Part shown: one piece after another, positions 36,936-46,625 of the stretch
Layout: each line of letters begins with the position of its first letter
Numbering within the stretch: position 1 is the first letter of the stretch
Source: Rummeliibacillus sp044763875
GTDB taxonomy: Bacteria > Bacillota > Bacilli > Bacillales_A > Planococcaceae
Reading direction: 5' to 3'
DNA: 64,000 bases
NCBI RefSeq assembly: GCF_044763875.1
Contig: NZ_JBIWGZ010000004.1
Location: 372,001-436,000, forward strand
The notes under the pieces: generated by a model
The model's database searches: none
Seen by the model: only the letters and a program-made list of their open reading frames with translations
What the model was told of the DNA's origin: nothing
Position numbers and translations under genes: made by a program

Positions 36936-36979
36936 TAGGGTAATGCTTAAGGTGAAAATATGTAAAAAGTAGTAAGAGA
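36936..36979 (+). repeat. 44-base perfect repeat, copy 2
   Basis: Identical to 32833-32876. Here it leads into a degenerate copy of the secreted-protein leader that ends at the relic start codon 37147. Confidence 0.85.
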
Positions 36980-37203
36980 TTATTTAAAATATTAATAGGA
37001 AGATGTTTCCAATCAATAACCCATTTTTAGTAATTTAATACTGTTTTAATTAGATAAAACAATTATTGGGTTTTATTGTGGTAAAATAAAATAGATATGA
37101 TAAATATTGGATATTTTATAAATGCAAATAAGGATGGGGAAACTTTATGAAACAACGAAGTAAGAAATTTAAAAAAGGGACCATTTATCAATTGCAGGAA
37201 TAA
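36980..37203 (+). pseudogene. Third copy of the secreted-protein leader and start, broken
   Basis: The upstream part has TTGTGGTAAAATAAAAT and GGATGGGGAAACTTTATG as in 46261-46317. The frame from ATG 37147 reads MKQRSKKFKKGTIYQLQE then stops. The first eight residues equal those of the intact gene at 49803. The signal peptide is lost by rearrangement. Confidence 0.65.
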
Positions 37204-37297
37204 TATATCAAACAGAAATGGTAGCATTATCTCTACTCCCTAAAAATTGTTATTAAAGGGATTATTGCTAAGTCTTATATTAAAGGATGACTTTATT

Positions 37298-37609
37298 TTG
37301 AAAAAGAAGTTTGTTTTGATATTTACATTTCTACTATGCTGCGGTTTATTTTTTATTTTTACAGAGAGTAAAGTAAAAGCAACTTTTACAGGAGTAATCG
37401 AAGAGATAGATGGACAGACTGCCATAGTTTATGTAACTGAAGAAGAAGATGAAAATAATGTAGTTACAGGAATAATTGCTGTAAATCTTGCGAAGAATCC
37501 CGACGAAACATTTCATGTTGGTGATAAAGTAAAAGTCGGTTATGATGGCACGATGCGAGATACAGCACCAATTGGTATTACTACACTTACTGTAGAATTA
37601 GTTCAGTGA
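37298..37609 (+). CDS. Exported DUF3221-like protein
   Basis: 103 residues. TTG 37298 lies about 10 bases after AAAGGATGA and gives MKKKFVLIFTFLLCCGLFFI, an export signal with a possible lipobox cysteine. The mature part (about 30-103) is a small beta-barrel-like domain: TFTGVIEEIDGQTAIVYV, then FHVGDKVKVGYDG and TTLTVELVQ, the pattern of DUF3221/YobA-type proteins. Function unknown, probably at the outer face of the membrane. A longer frame from 37247 has no binding site. Confidence 0.7.
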   Translation: MKKKFVLIFTFLLCCGLFFIFTESKVKATFTGVIEEIDGQTAIVYVTEEEDENNVVTGIIAVNLAKNPDETFHVGDKVKVGYDGTMRDTAPIGITTLTVELVQ

Positions 37610-37734
37610 TGTCTAATAGAGAAGTTGAGTAATGTAGCATTGCTCCTTTGTAATAATGTTTCAAAATTTAAAACGGGAGGGTGCCAGTCCCTCATTCAAT
37701 TGATGTCTTTTCAATACGAAGGGGGAGGGGAGTT

Positions 37735-38676
37735 ATGGAACAAAAGATTCTTGAATTACTTAACGAGATATATCCATTGGATTTCATTAAAGTTGAATCA
37801 GTAACAGATGAGATGTTTCGGTGTACTGCGAAAGATGGTGATTACTTTGCTAGAATTACCAACTATAAAAATTATGATGAACAGTTAGAGGAAGTAAATT
37901 ATACAAACTTCTTATATAACGAAGGATTAGGAGTATCACCAACAATTTCCTCATTAAATGGGGAAGTTGTCGAAAAGATTACTCTTAACAACAATGAAGT
38001 ATTAACCGTTCTTTATAAATCAGCATCTGGTGTACACTTACCAAGAAACCAATGGAATGCCAATATATTAAAAGAATTAGGTCGGCAAATAGGTAGATTA
38101 CATCGTTTTTCAAAAAAATTTGAAGAGATACATCCAATAAAATATATTAACGATTGGCATGATAATGAGGAATACGCTTTCCTCAAATATATTCCTAAAG
38201 ATGAATATACAATTAGAGATACTGCACAAAAGGTTTTATCAACAATTAAAAAATTGCCAAAAAATCATTCGAATTATGGATTGTTATATGGCGATTTATG
38301 GTTAGAAAATGTATTAGTTGATAATGATTTGAATTTAGCAATGGTTGATTTTCAAGATTGTGAGAAACATTTTTATATTTATGATTTAGTAGTTCCAATA
38401 TATAGTGCGTTGGAATATTCGTTTGTGGGTGGAGGTAACATTGTAGAATATGAACGGGGTATTACAAAAGCAATTATCGAAGGATACCAAGAGGAAAATG
38501 AACTATCCCCGGAAATGTTAGATAAACTTCCCCTATTTATTAAATTAAAAGAAATATTTGAATACAGCTTAATGCATATGTACTGGAATAAAGAAAAGTT
38601 AACAGAAGAACAGTTAAGAATAATGAACCATTTTAGGATGAGGATTGAACTCGATCATTCCCTGCTTAATATATAA
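37735..38676 (+). CDS. Aminoglycoside phosphotransferase-like (APH) kinase
   Basis: 313-residue protein of the APH/ChoK fold. A weak N-lobe lies at about 1-100 (DEMFRCTAKDGDYFARITNY, with the usual Lys region degenerate). The catalytic loop YGDLWLENVLVDNDLNLAMVD at about 182-202 gives the H/Y-G-D-x4-N motif, and DFQD gives the Mg-binding Asp. It phosphorylates a small molecule or acts as a homoserine/fructosamine-type kinase; antibiotic resistance is possible but not implied. ATG 37735 follows GGGGGAGGGG. Monocistronic. Confidence 0.83.
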   Translation: MEQKILELLNEIYPLDFIKVESVTDEMFRCTAKDGDYFARITNYKNYDEQLEEVNYTNFLYNEGLGVSPTISSLNGEVVEKITLNNNEVLTVLYKSASGVHLPRNQWNANILKELGRQIGRLHRFSKKFEEIHPIKYINDWHDNEEYAFLKYIPKDEYTIRDTAQKVLSTIKKLPKNHSNYGLLYGDLWLENVLVDNDLNLAMVDFQDCEKHFYIYDLVVPIYSALEYSFVGGGNIVEYERGITKAIIEGYQEENELSPEMLDKLPLFIKLKEIFEYSLMHMYWNKEKLTEEQLRIMNHFRMRIELDHSLLNI

Positions 38677-38776
38677 CACTATGATTTGCTGTTGCATTAA
38701 AGGGTGCCATACTTCAAGAAGGTAGTATGGGGATTCTATGCTATCTGTCATTTAGTAAGGGGTTTTTTATTTAATA

Positions 38777-39240
38777 TTAGGGGGTTCTAGTTAACTTAAG
38801 AGTTATATCATGAATTTCTTCATCATTAAAGCTTTTGGGAAGTCGATATTCTTTTCCATTTGATAAATTGTAAAGTATGTAGGTATCTTTGGTAAAGGCA
38901 TCTATAGAAATTCTCCACCTAATTCCATCTACTTCTCCTTGTTTGAAAAGTTCAATTACTAAGGGTTTTACAAAAGGCTTTTTTTCTTCAATTAATGATT
39001 TTTGTAAAGGCCAACGCCCAATAGGGTATTTCAAAAGATTGGTTATCCGTAAATCATATTTATCTCCATTAATTGTACATACACTTCTTTTGATGAAGCA
39101 TTAGTAATCATATTTTTATACAGTATTCTTTTATTGTCGGAAGTTATTACAAATAATCCTTCAGTTCCATAGCTGAAGGCTATATTGGGGTCTGCAAGTT
39201 GAAACGGTAAAGGTGAATCAATAAAATATTCAATAGTTTC
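38777..39240 (-). pseudogene. Frameshifted hypothetical gene truncated by an IS remnant
   Basis: Minus strand. The first part reads ETIEYFIDSPLPFQLADPNI and continues to KEVYVQ near 39090. After a one-base frameshift it continues NGDKYDLRITNLLKYPIGRW and runs to LKLTRTP-stop at 38777. The 5' end joins directly to transposase sequence at 39240, so the gene lost its start. Product not recognised; the tail (GIRWRISIDAFTKDTYILYN) is beta-rich. Confidence 0.65.
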
Positions 39241-39246
39241 TTCCCC

Positions 39247-39614
39247 GCGACACCGGGCTTAGGTCTTTTAATTTTGCCTTCATTCGTTTGTGATTGTAAT
39301 AGTTAATATAGTCTTTAAGTTCTTGTTAAAAATGTTCCATTGATTTAAATTCTTGTAGTATAGGAGTTCGATTTTAATAAGCTAAAGATGGAATTCTGTC
39401 CCCATTTCTCGTTTATTTTTTCCGAAGTAAAATCACGTTGTAATATATTTGGGATAATTTCCTTGGTGTTTCCTTTATACGAACGATATTTCTTTATAAA
39501 GAATTTACATTTTACGCCAACGGTATTCATGAAACGGTTAATCGTTTTAGGATCATGATGTAAGCTGTATTTTTTCAGTTCTTTGGGAATCGGACGATAA
39601 CCATTACGACCAGC
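39247..39614 (-). mobile_element. Degenerate IS3-family transposase (OrfB) remnant
   Basis: Minus strand. The upstream part reads GRNGYRPIPKELKKYSLHHD, then INRFMNTVGVKCKFFIKKYR and SYKGN..PNILQRDFTSEKINEKWGQ, which follow the IS150-type OrfB (GYRRI..., LGLK..., NRDF...NEKW). The catalytic middle is deleted, and the tail QELKDYINYYNHKRMKAKLK-DLSPV matches the OrfB C-terminus. Several stops. It lies directly before the large STAND gene. Confidence 0.8.
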
Positions 39615-39728
39615 CTATATATTTCTACTTTATCATTACTTTATATCCATATTTTCATTTTTTATGCCTATATTATTAAAATATAAAAATGGTACAATTG
39701 ATTCATATCAAAAAATGGAGGGGTAGAA

Positions 39729-42700
39729 GTGTCACAACTGTTTTTTTCAAATTATATAAATGATATCGAAGATCTGCTCAAAAATGATTTATCGAAAAGT
39801 ACATATTGTGGTATGTTTGATGATCTAGAGAAACTTGTAACTTTAGCTGACCGACTCGCAATTTCTTGTCAAAATCATCCGTATTTTACGAATATATCCT
39901 CTTTTTTAAAAAATATTGATAGAGCATTTACCGATCCAAATGATGCGGACCAAGCCTCACAGGTATTGCTGAATGTTGAGAAATGGATTAAACCTGTGTT
40001 GTATTTTAGCGATAGGGAAAAGTGGGATAAGCTCAATCAAAAGAAACATCACTTCACCTTAAAGCCCACTGTTACACAGTTACAGCTTTTAAACCAACAA
40101 GAGATGGAAGCAGAGACGCCCGATGCCATCGAAGATGTCGGGAAAAAGTATATGTGGATTGCGATTAATTCAAGAAACTACGAAACGCATAATACTGCAC
40201 TTTCATCTAGTGAACTGCGATTGAACTATTTACGCTGTGCTATGACAATTATTTTAGTTCCTTTATACCGAAATTATGACCTCATCAGATCCAATTTAGA
40301 GGGGCTGTTATGTCGTCAGATTGATGCAGAAGTAGAGGATCTAATGGCTTCAATCCGTGTATCGCGTAAGGAAGAAATCAAAGGTTTTAAAGCAAGACAT
40401 GATTTAGTGGAGAAAATCGTTTGTAAGCTAACAGGAGAGCTACGAGAAAGTGGTGGCTATTATTTACTAACAGGGATCGAAGGTATTGGGAAGACGGCGC
40501 TTTGTGCAAAGGTATCTGAGCAATTAATCGCGAAGCAAAATAGCTTGATTGAGCCAGACGTCAACATCAAACAGGCTGCACCGTGGTTGCCTGGTCAACT
40601 TATACATTTTGGTAAGTGGGAATCTGACCCTGTTCGTATTTTACGCTCGCTTATTGCACAAGCGAATACGATGTTACTCGAGCCAGAAGATTTACCGAAT
40701 AATAAGCATGCCTTACAAGAATTAGACAAAATGAGTTTTTTTAATAGCCAGTCGCAAATGAAAAAGGCGGTCTCAGGTGAACACTTTGGCAATTATTCCA
40801 AACAAATATTTTCACCAGCGAATAATTATTCTAATTCATCCAATCTGGAGAATGTTGTATCACTACCGTTTAATACAAATGTGATGAACCACTCTACAAA
40901 AGATAAGAGTGAGCTCGAAATACACAAAGCCATACTCAGTCGTGCTCTCCGAAAGCTTACGAAGCAATACGGTCCTGTCGTCATAATTATTGATGCGCTT
41001 GATGAAATCACTACCTTTGCTGATAATTTAGAATTTTTACCACGTCAATTACCGCCAGGCGTATCCGCACTATTGACGGTCCGTCCGAATATTGGAATTG
41101 AAAAATGGCTGACAAATTATAGTAGCGCATTGGTTTATCTGGATCAAGTCGGCTATATCGAACGCAGTGAAATTCCGCTCTTTACAGGTATTGACGATTT
41201 CGCCGGAAAAGAGGAGAAAAAGTTCAATGATCAGATTTATCGCAATAGTAAAGGGTGGTCCTTACAAATTGCCGCAATTGCTCGTAAACTAAAGGACGTC
41301 AACGGCGATTTCACACAAGTCGATGTGGAAGATGAGCTTGGGAAATATTTTGACCGTCAAAAGGATGAATGGCTGCGCGCGTATGAGGATGACCGCAGTG
41401 AATATTTAAAAGAAGTGCTACATTTACTCGCGATTTTCGAGCCGATTTCGGCAATTAGCTTAGATGATGTACAAGGCTATCTAGAAGGGAAATTTGACGA
41501 ACGGCTTAATTTAGATAAAATTATTGATTTACTGAAGCCAGTCTCTTATCAGATTCAAGGTCTTGAAACAGCCAAGAAAAATATTAAGCTAGGCATTAAG
41601 GCGTATGCGGATAATGTGAAAAAAGGCATTGGCAAACGCGATTTAAAAAGACATTTAGAGGACTATACTGAGTGGATGAAAGACGATGAAGACATAGAGT
41701 CGAAACTAGTTGCTGACTTTGTGAATTATTGGATGAGCGAGGGGTCTCGAAAAGAAATTGAGATTGTCAAAAAAATCATCGATGAGTTAATTGTAGACGA
41801 AGAGCTCGAGAAAGTGGAAGAATTAGCTTTTCATATGATTACATCCGTTAAGAAGATTCCCCTAGGTTATAAATATTGCATGCGAGAGTTGGCATCACTA
41901 GGCAAACCCAAGGCAGTTGTGAATTACGCAAAATTAATATTGATGGGGAAAAGTAGCAAAGAGCAGGAAAAAAGGGAAGCTGAAGAGTGGCTTCGCAAGT
42001 CTGCTGACAATGCTGAACCCGAAATATTGTGTTTTTTAGGGAATTTTTTGATTGATCATAAAAAAGAGGAACAGCTACGACAAGAAGGCGAGCAATACCT
42101 ACGTCAAGCAATTGAACAAGGATACCAGCCTGGGAAGATGATGTTAGGTAGTCGTTTGATTGAAGGAAAGGGTTTAGCTGTTAATAAAAATGAGGGCTAT
42201 GAATTACTGGAGGGTCTTGTGGAAGAGGGGCATGAAAAGGGTATCCTCAGATTGGTTTATTTTTTATTGAAGACGGATCAGCCAGAAGCGAATCCTGAAA
42301 AAGCTTATCAATTATTGATCATGCTAGCTGAAGAAAGAGGAAATATCTCAGCAATGTTTATGTTAGGAGTAAATCTCATCGTTGGTAAGAGACTAACGAA
42401 GAACGTACAAGAAGGCGAGCGATGGTTAAGACGGGCAGCTGAAAAAGAATTTGTGCAAGCGATGCACTTTTTAGGCATGGAATTAATCGAAGGTAAATAT
42501 CTACCGCAACATATAGATGAAGGCATTGAATGGCTTGAAAAAGCGATTGATTTGGAGCATGAAGATTCTTGTTTGCTGTTAGCTGAATACTATCTAAAAG
42601 GTGAACATGTAGAGGTAGATTTTGAACAAGGAAAGCTATGGCTGTTAGAGGCCGTTAAAATGCGTTCGATTTCAGCAATGTTTTCATTAGGTAGAGCATA

Positions 42701-43919
42701 TTTATATCACTTGGGGGGATTTCCCCAAGACAATGATGAAGCGTTGAAGTGGTTACAAATGGCAATTGAAGAAGGTTCAAGTGAAGCTTGCTTGTTGTTG
42801 GGGGAGGCACTAGTATATGGTACAGGCTTTAAACGAAATTATAATTTAGGTATCAACTACTTGCAAATGGCAGTGGAAAATGAGTTTGTAATTGCTTATA
42901 GTAGGCTTGGAATGGCTTATTTAGACGGTAATGGTTCTTCTAGAAAACGGATTGAAGGGGAGAAAATTTTACGACAAGGTATAGAAAAGGGCTGTAATGT
43001 CGCAAAAATTAATTTAGCCATCGAACTAGTCAATGGGGATAAAATTAAGAAAAGGGTAGAGGAATCAAAGCAGCTTTTTGAGGAATTAATAGAAGTCAGA
43101 TTTGAAAATGCATTACCGCTAAGATGTCAATATTCAGTAATAGAAAATGCATTTGATGAAACAGCTGAAGATATACATGCACTTCTTTTGCGTGAAATTG
43201 AAAAAGGTGTGCCAGAAGCAATGTTGATTCTCGCTGAATATTTGGAAGAAGGAAAATATTTACCGCAAGATATTGATACTGCCATTAGTTTGTTTGAAAA
43301 TGCGTGCTCACTAGAGTATACGGCGGCATATTTATCTTATGCCGCGTCGTTAATGGTGATGGATACATTACCGAAAGATTTCGAAAAAGGATTGCTACTT
43401 CTCGATAAACTGCTTGAGGCAGAAGAGTATGAAGCCTATGGAATATTAGCTACACATTATTATAAAAACGAGCATAATATTCAAAAGACTGTTGAATGTT
43501 ATCTCGAGCTCATAAAGCGTGGGTATAAAGGAGCGTCAAGTGACTTATTCTACTTGGTTCGTCATGACAAGGCTTCTATCGACGGACAATTCGACTTTAA
43601 TCAATTACTAGACATGGTGAAAAATTCAGATATGCCCCTTGCACGTGTGAATTACGCGCTCTATTTACTTTCATTAAGCACAAATGATCAAACATGGCGT
43701 GAAGTGGATGCCATGTTTACGAAACTAGATGAGTTAGATAATGTCAAGAAATGGTGGACAGACTTAGCAATGAAGGAAGATATGGAAGGTTACCTCGTAC
43801 TGGGGTTATTAAATCGTCATCAAAAGATTTCACTACCAAATAATTGGACGCTAGAGCACTGCTTTAAACAAGCAATTACCGTGTATAATATTCCACACTG
43901 GATTCAAAAACAACGTTAA
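39729..43919 (+). CDS. HEPN-like / STAND NTPase / Sel1-repeat protein, candidate defence gene
   Basis: 1396 residues in three parts. The N-terminal ~235 are helical; residues 142-195 read WIAINSRNYETHNTALSS onward, with R149-N150-x3-H154, the RNxxxH motif of HEPN ribonucleases. A STAND/NACHT-type NTPase follows at about 240-640: Walker A GIEGIGKTAL at 249-258, Walker B VVIIIDALDE at 417-426, then TVRPN. The C-terminal half (about 715-1330) is a long array of Sel1-like repeats (AMFMLGVNLIVG, AMHFLGMELIEGKY, CLLLAEYYLKGE...), about 36 residues each. GTG 39729 follows GGAGGGG. Effector-STAND-repeat order is that of Avs-like phage sensors. It stands alone beside an IS3 relic. Confidence 0.85.
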   Translation: MSQLFFSNYINDIEDLLKNDLSKSTYCGMFDDLEKLVTLADRLAISCQNHPYFTNISSFLKNIDRAFTDPNDADQASQVLLNVEKWIKPVLYFSDREKWDKLNQKKHHFTLKPTVTQLQLLNQQEMEAETPDAIEDVGKKYMWIAINSRNYETHNTALSSSELRLNYLRCAMTIILVPLYRNYDLIRSNLEGLLCRQIDAEVEDLMASIRVSRKEEIKGFKARHDLVEKIVCKLTGELRESGGYYLLTGIEGIGKTALCAKVSEQLIAKQNSLIEPDVNIKQAAPWLPGQLIHFGKWESDPVRILRSLIAQANTMLLEPEDLPNNKHALQELDKMSFFNSQSQMKKAVSGEHFGNYSKQIFSPANNYSNSSNLENVVSLPFNTNVMNHSTKDKSELEIHKAILSRALRKLTKQYGPVVIIIDALDEITTFADNLEFLPRQLPPGVSALLTVRPNIGIEKWLTNYSSALVYLDQVGYIERSEIPLFTGIDDFAGKEEKKFNDQIYRNSKGWSLQIAAIARKLKDVNGDFTQVDVEDELGKYFDRQKDEWLRAYEDDRSEYLKEVLHLLAIFEPISAISLDDVQGYLEGKFDERLNLDKIIDLLKPVSYQIQGLETAKKNIKLGIKAYADNVKKGIGKRDLKRHLEDYTEWMKDDEDIESKLVADFVNYWMSEGSRKEIEIVKKIIDELIVDEELEKVEELAFHMITSVKKIPLGYKYCMRELASLGKPKAVVNYAKLILMGKSSKEQEKREAEEWLRKSADNAEPEILCFLGNFLIDHKKEEQLRQEGEQYLRQAIEQGYQPGKMMLGSRLIEGKGLAVNKNEGYELLEGLVEEGHEKGILRLVYFLLKTDQPEANPEKAYQLLIMLAEERGNISAMFMLGVNLIVGKRLTKNVQEGERWLRRAAEKEFVQAMHFLGMELIEGKYLPQHIDEGIEWLEKAIDLEHEDSCLLLAEYYLKGEHVEVDFEQGKLWLLEAVKMRSISAMFSLGRAYLYHLGGFPQDNDEALKWLQMAIEEGSSEACLLLGEALVYGTGFKRNYNLGINYLQMAVENEFVIAYSRLGMAYLDGNGSSRKRIEGEKILRQGIEKGCNVAKINLAIELVNGDKIKKRVEESKQLFEELIEVRFENALPLRCQYSVIENAFDETAEDIHALLLREIEKGVPEAMLILAEYLEEGKYLPQDIDTAISLFENACSLEYTAAYLSYAASLMVMDTLPKDFEKGLLLLDKLLEAEEYEAYGILATHYYKNEHNIQKTVECYLELIKRGYKGASSDLFYLVRHDKASIDGQFDFNQLLDMVKNSDMPLARVNYALYLLSLSTNDQTWREVDAMFTKLDELDNVKKWWTDLAMKEDMEGYLVLGLLNRHQKISLPNNWTLEHCFKQAITVYNIPHWIQKQR

Positions 43920-44360
43920 AACAGAACCCTCATGTACATCGTAAAGTCTGAAGGAGGGCATTGAAAAACTGTAGTTCTAATAAATTCTCTAACTAAAAAA
44001 TTTTCTAATAGAATTTAGTGCTTAGGTATTCAAATTCTACGGCCGAGTAGAGCCACCTCTTTCGATTTGCTTTGTTCGGGGGTCTCGTATGTATTTGGTT
44101 TTTCCAGTAGTCTCCTCCGGGCTAAATCCTATTATTTTAAGTTAACTGCGAAGCATTCTCTCAGTGCCTCTGGCTCTAATTGATCTAAAAGGAAGTGGAT
44201 ATTCCCTATGATAAAGGTACTTGAATTACATTGATTTATTTATTCTTTGAACTTGGTAAAGTAAAATTAAGTGGCATAAGTGTATGGCCATCTGACCACC
44301 CAAAAGAAGAACTTTTAGTGACATCTTCTGGAAAACACTCGCCTAAATAAAAATATACGA
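43920..44360. other. Intergenic with small mobile-element-like fragments
   Basis: On the minus strand around 44160-44225 a frame reads IGNIHFLLDQLEPEALRECF then AVNLK-stop, mildly like the N-terminal part of ISAs1/H-repeat transposases. On the plus strand FFELGKVKLSGISVWPSDHP and a few further residues end at a stop near 44350; unidentified. No intact gene. Confidence 0.35.
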
Positions 44361-44391
44361 AAAAAAGCTGTGCAATTTTGCACAGCTTTTT
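44361..44391. terminator. Terminator of the C69 dipeptidase gene
   Basis: AAAAGCTGTGCAA/TTGCACAGCTTTT stem with U tracts on both strands. It lies seven bases after the minus-strand stop. Confidence 0.88.
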
Positions 44392-44397
44392 CATCTG

Positions 44398-45807
44398 TTA
44401 ATCATTTAATGAAAAGTTTAGTTTCATTTTCTTCGTACCAACACCAACCATGTCGCCTAACAGCTTATTCGTGTTTTTAAAACAAATATCCGCGAATTGT
44501 TCATTCACTTGTTCTAAATAAGATTGAATATTATCTTGTCCTATGGCTTCTTTATCTGCATTCATTTGAACGTTGCGGCAACTTGCAACGGTATTTTGTT
44601 CAAATGCACGTTGGAAATCGCTATAAAGATTGAAATCCGTATCGCCAAGTAAAGCGATAGTGTGGCTTAACCAATGGATTTTGCTAATATCGAACGTCGT
44701 TGTCGTATCGCGGTAGCATGCAGGAGTATCCGTTACATTCGCATAAAATGGCACAACAGAGTTAAATGTATTTGGTCCGAATGCTAACCAATGCACACCT
44801 GCAATTTCAGAAGGTACATCGTTACGAATTTGTAAAATATGCGACTCTTGGTTGCGGTTAATGCCGATTGTGCGATAGATGCTCTTCGATTTTTCATCAC
44901 CTTCACCGTAAGGGTCAAAAGGTGTGTTTTGGAAGTGTGAGCTTAATGCCCATTTCACATCTTCTACAGTGATTTTGCGATTTGCACGACATATAAATGG
45001 CAGATCATGATCCATCGGTTGTTGTTCAATTTCTGGATTAAAGAATTTTTGAACATACCATGCGCGTGGGTTGTTATAACGTGTATCTTTTACAGATGCA
45101 CTGCCGAAGATGTGGCGTAAGTTCACTTGATCTGTATCTGGATTTAAGTGGTATTTTTCGATTAACTCTGGTAGATCCTCTGAGTAAAGTGTATCAGGAG
45201 ACTCAAAATCAAAATAATCGATGTTGAAGCGGTTCGGTGCAATGACATATGCATCATCTGGAATACGAATCGCTGCCCAGTGATGACCACCAATTGTTTC
45301 GAAATACCAGATTTCGTCTTTATCTGAGAACGCTACACCATTTGATTCGTATGTACCGTACTTTTCTAAAATTTCACCTAAACGAAGTACACCTTCTTTT
45401 GCAGAACGAATGTAAGGTAGAACAATCGTTAACATATCTTCTTCGCCAATCCCACTTTTAATGAGTGGGTCAACACCTAAAATACGTGAATTTGTGGTAA
45501 TCGTTTCGGTTGCCGTCATCGCCACATTTTCACTATTGATGCCTGATTCTCCCCAGATTCCACCTTCATCACTTGCATCTGGTGTTGACGTATAGCGCAA
45601 AGGATTTTCAGGGAGCTCGATTTCAAACGTACTTTGAACAGATTTATAAATTTTCGGTTGATCTTCTGGATTCATTACTACAAATCGTTGTGGATTAGAT
45701 GCAGCACTACTACTATCTTCGTTTCGCGCAATCATGGTAGAGCCGTCAATCGATGCCTTTTTTCCGACTAAAAGTGTTGTACAAGAACCTGTCTTTTGTT
45801 TTTTCAT
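44398..45807 (-). CDS. C69-family dipeptidase (PepD-like, Ntn hydrolase)
   Basis: 469-residue peptidase of family C69/U34. The catalytic Cys lies near position 9 in GSCTTLLVGKKASIDGSTMI, followed by ARNEDS, as in PepD of Lactobacillales. YFETIGGHHWAAIRIPDDAY and ANRFNID are typical of the Ntn fold. It hydrolyses dipeptides after removal of the first residues exposes the Cys, probably in the cytosol. GGGGGAAT precedes the ATG. It is a single-gene unit with its own terminator. Confidence 0.9.
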   Translation of the reverse strand: MKKQKTGSCTTLLVGKKASIDGSTMIARNEDSSSAASNPQRFVVMNPEDQPKIYKSVQSTFEIELPENPLRYTSTPDASDEGGIWGESGINSENVAMTATETITTNSRILGVDPLIKSGIGEEDMLTIVLPYIRSAKEGVLRLGEILEKYGTYESNGVAFSDKDEIWYFETIGGHHWAAIRIPDDAYVIAPNRFNIDYFDFESPDTLYSEDLPELIEKYHLNPDTDQVNLRHIFGSASVKDTRYNNPRAWYVQKFFNPEIEQQPMDHDLPFICRANRKITVEDVKWALSSHFQNTPFDPYGEGDEKSKSIYRTIGINRNQESHILQIRNDVPSEIAGVHWLAFGPNTFNSVVPFYANVTDTPACYRDTTTTFDISKIHWLSHTIALLGDTDFNLYSDFQRAFEQNTVASCRNVQMNADKEAIGQDNIQSYLEQVNEQFADICFKNTNKLLGDMVGVGTKKMKLNFSLND

Positions 45808-45964
45808 TATATAATTCCCCCATTTTTTTACTATAAGTTATCTATTATATTTAAAATTATATCACGAAGTGGGAACTATAACTTTTAACAGCTTCTTATA
45901 AGGGCTATATTTGAATGGCCCATTCCGTTAACACTTAAAGCCGTGGATTGCCTTTTATTTATGT

Positions 45965-46314
45965 TTAAATACTACAACAACTTACCTTATTTAAAGAAAC
46001 TTAACCTAAACAGAGAAATGAGAAGGGTATGTGTCACAGTATGAAAATGAAATGGCGAAGTTGCCAATCTTCAATTGATTATTGAGCTAACCAAATACCT
46101 ACAATGCTACTTGGGGATTCAGCGGGATTTTTTAGTTAATATATAATACGAAAAAACTGTGGATAGGAGGATGTTTCTATTTGATAATCCATATTTAGTG
46201 AATTTATCCTGTTTTAGCGATGTTAAGTAATTTGTTGGTTTTTTTATGGTAAAATAAATAATAAATGATAAATGCTGGATAAAATATTACAAGAAAAAGG
46301 ATGGGGAAACTTTA
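45965..46314 (+). repeat. 350-base conserved leader/promoter segment, copy A (before relic)
   Basis: Matches 49433-49802 nearly end to end, e.g. GGGTATGTGTCACAGTATGA and GAGCTAACCAAATACCTACA, then TTTTTTAGTTAATATATAAT and an extended -10-like TGGTAAAATAAA. Both copies end at the ATG of the MKQ(L/R)SKK genes. A GCT(A)..AGC hairpin with a following T run lies in the middle (about 46107-46135), so it may contain an attenuator. Confidence 0.75.
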
Positions 46315-46553
46315 ATGAAACAACTAAGTAAGAAATTAAAAAAAGTATCGCTATGTCAATGATTCTTGCATGTAGCTTAGTATATCGGACAGTAGGAGTT
46401 TCAGCAGAAAGTAACGCAAGATTTAGGTAATAATTCCAAAGTGAGTTATGGTTTAATCTATTATAAAAATAAGAAACTAACAGGGTCTATCACACATAAA
46501 TTTAAAGCACATACCAATTGATCTTTTGTAGTTTATGAAGAAAAGGGTATTTA
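46315..46553 (+). pseudogene. Broken secreted-protein gene
   Basis: ATG 46315 opens MKQLSKKLKK then a one-base deletion in an A run shifts the frame. In the other frame the signal peptide of the 49803 protein is readable (SMILACSLVYRTVGVSAES). Further on VSYGLIYYKNKKLTGSITHK resembles the C-terminal part of the 46626 protein (VTYLNGKKLTGSMNHK). It therefore links the two secreted families. Confidence 0.75.
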
Positions 46554-46625
46554 AGTGAAAGAAATGTATTACTAATCAATACTTTCGTATCTAGCAAGAT
46601 ATTAAACGAAAAGGGGTAACTAATC

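Noticed and set aside
42308..42526. Antisense ORF inside the STAND gene
   Set aside because: No start context; the Sel1 repeats on the plus strand explain the coding signal.
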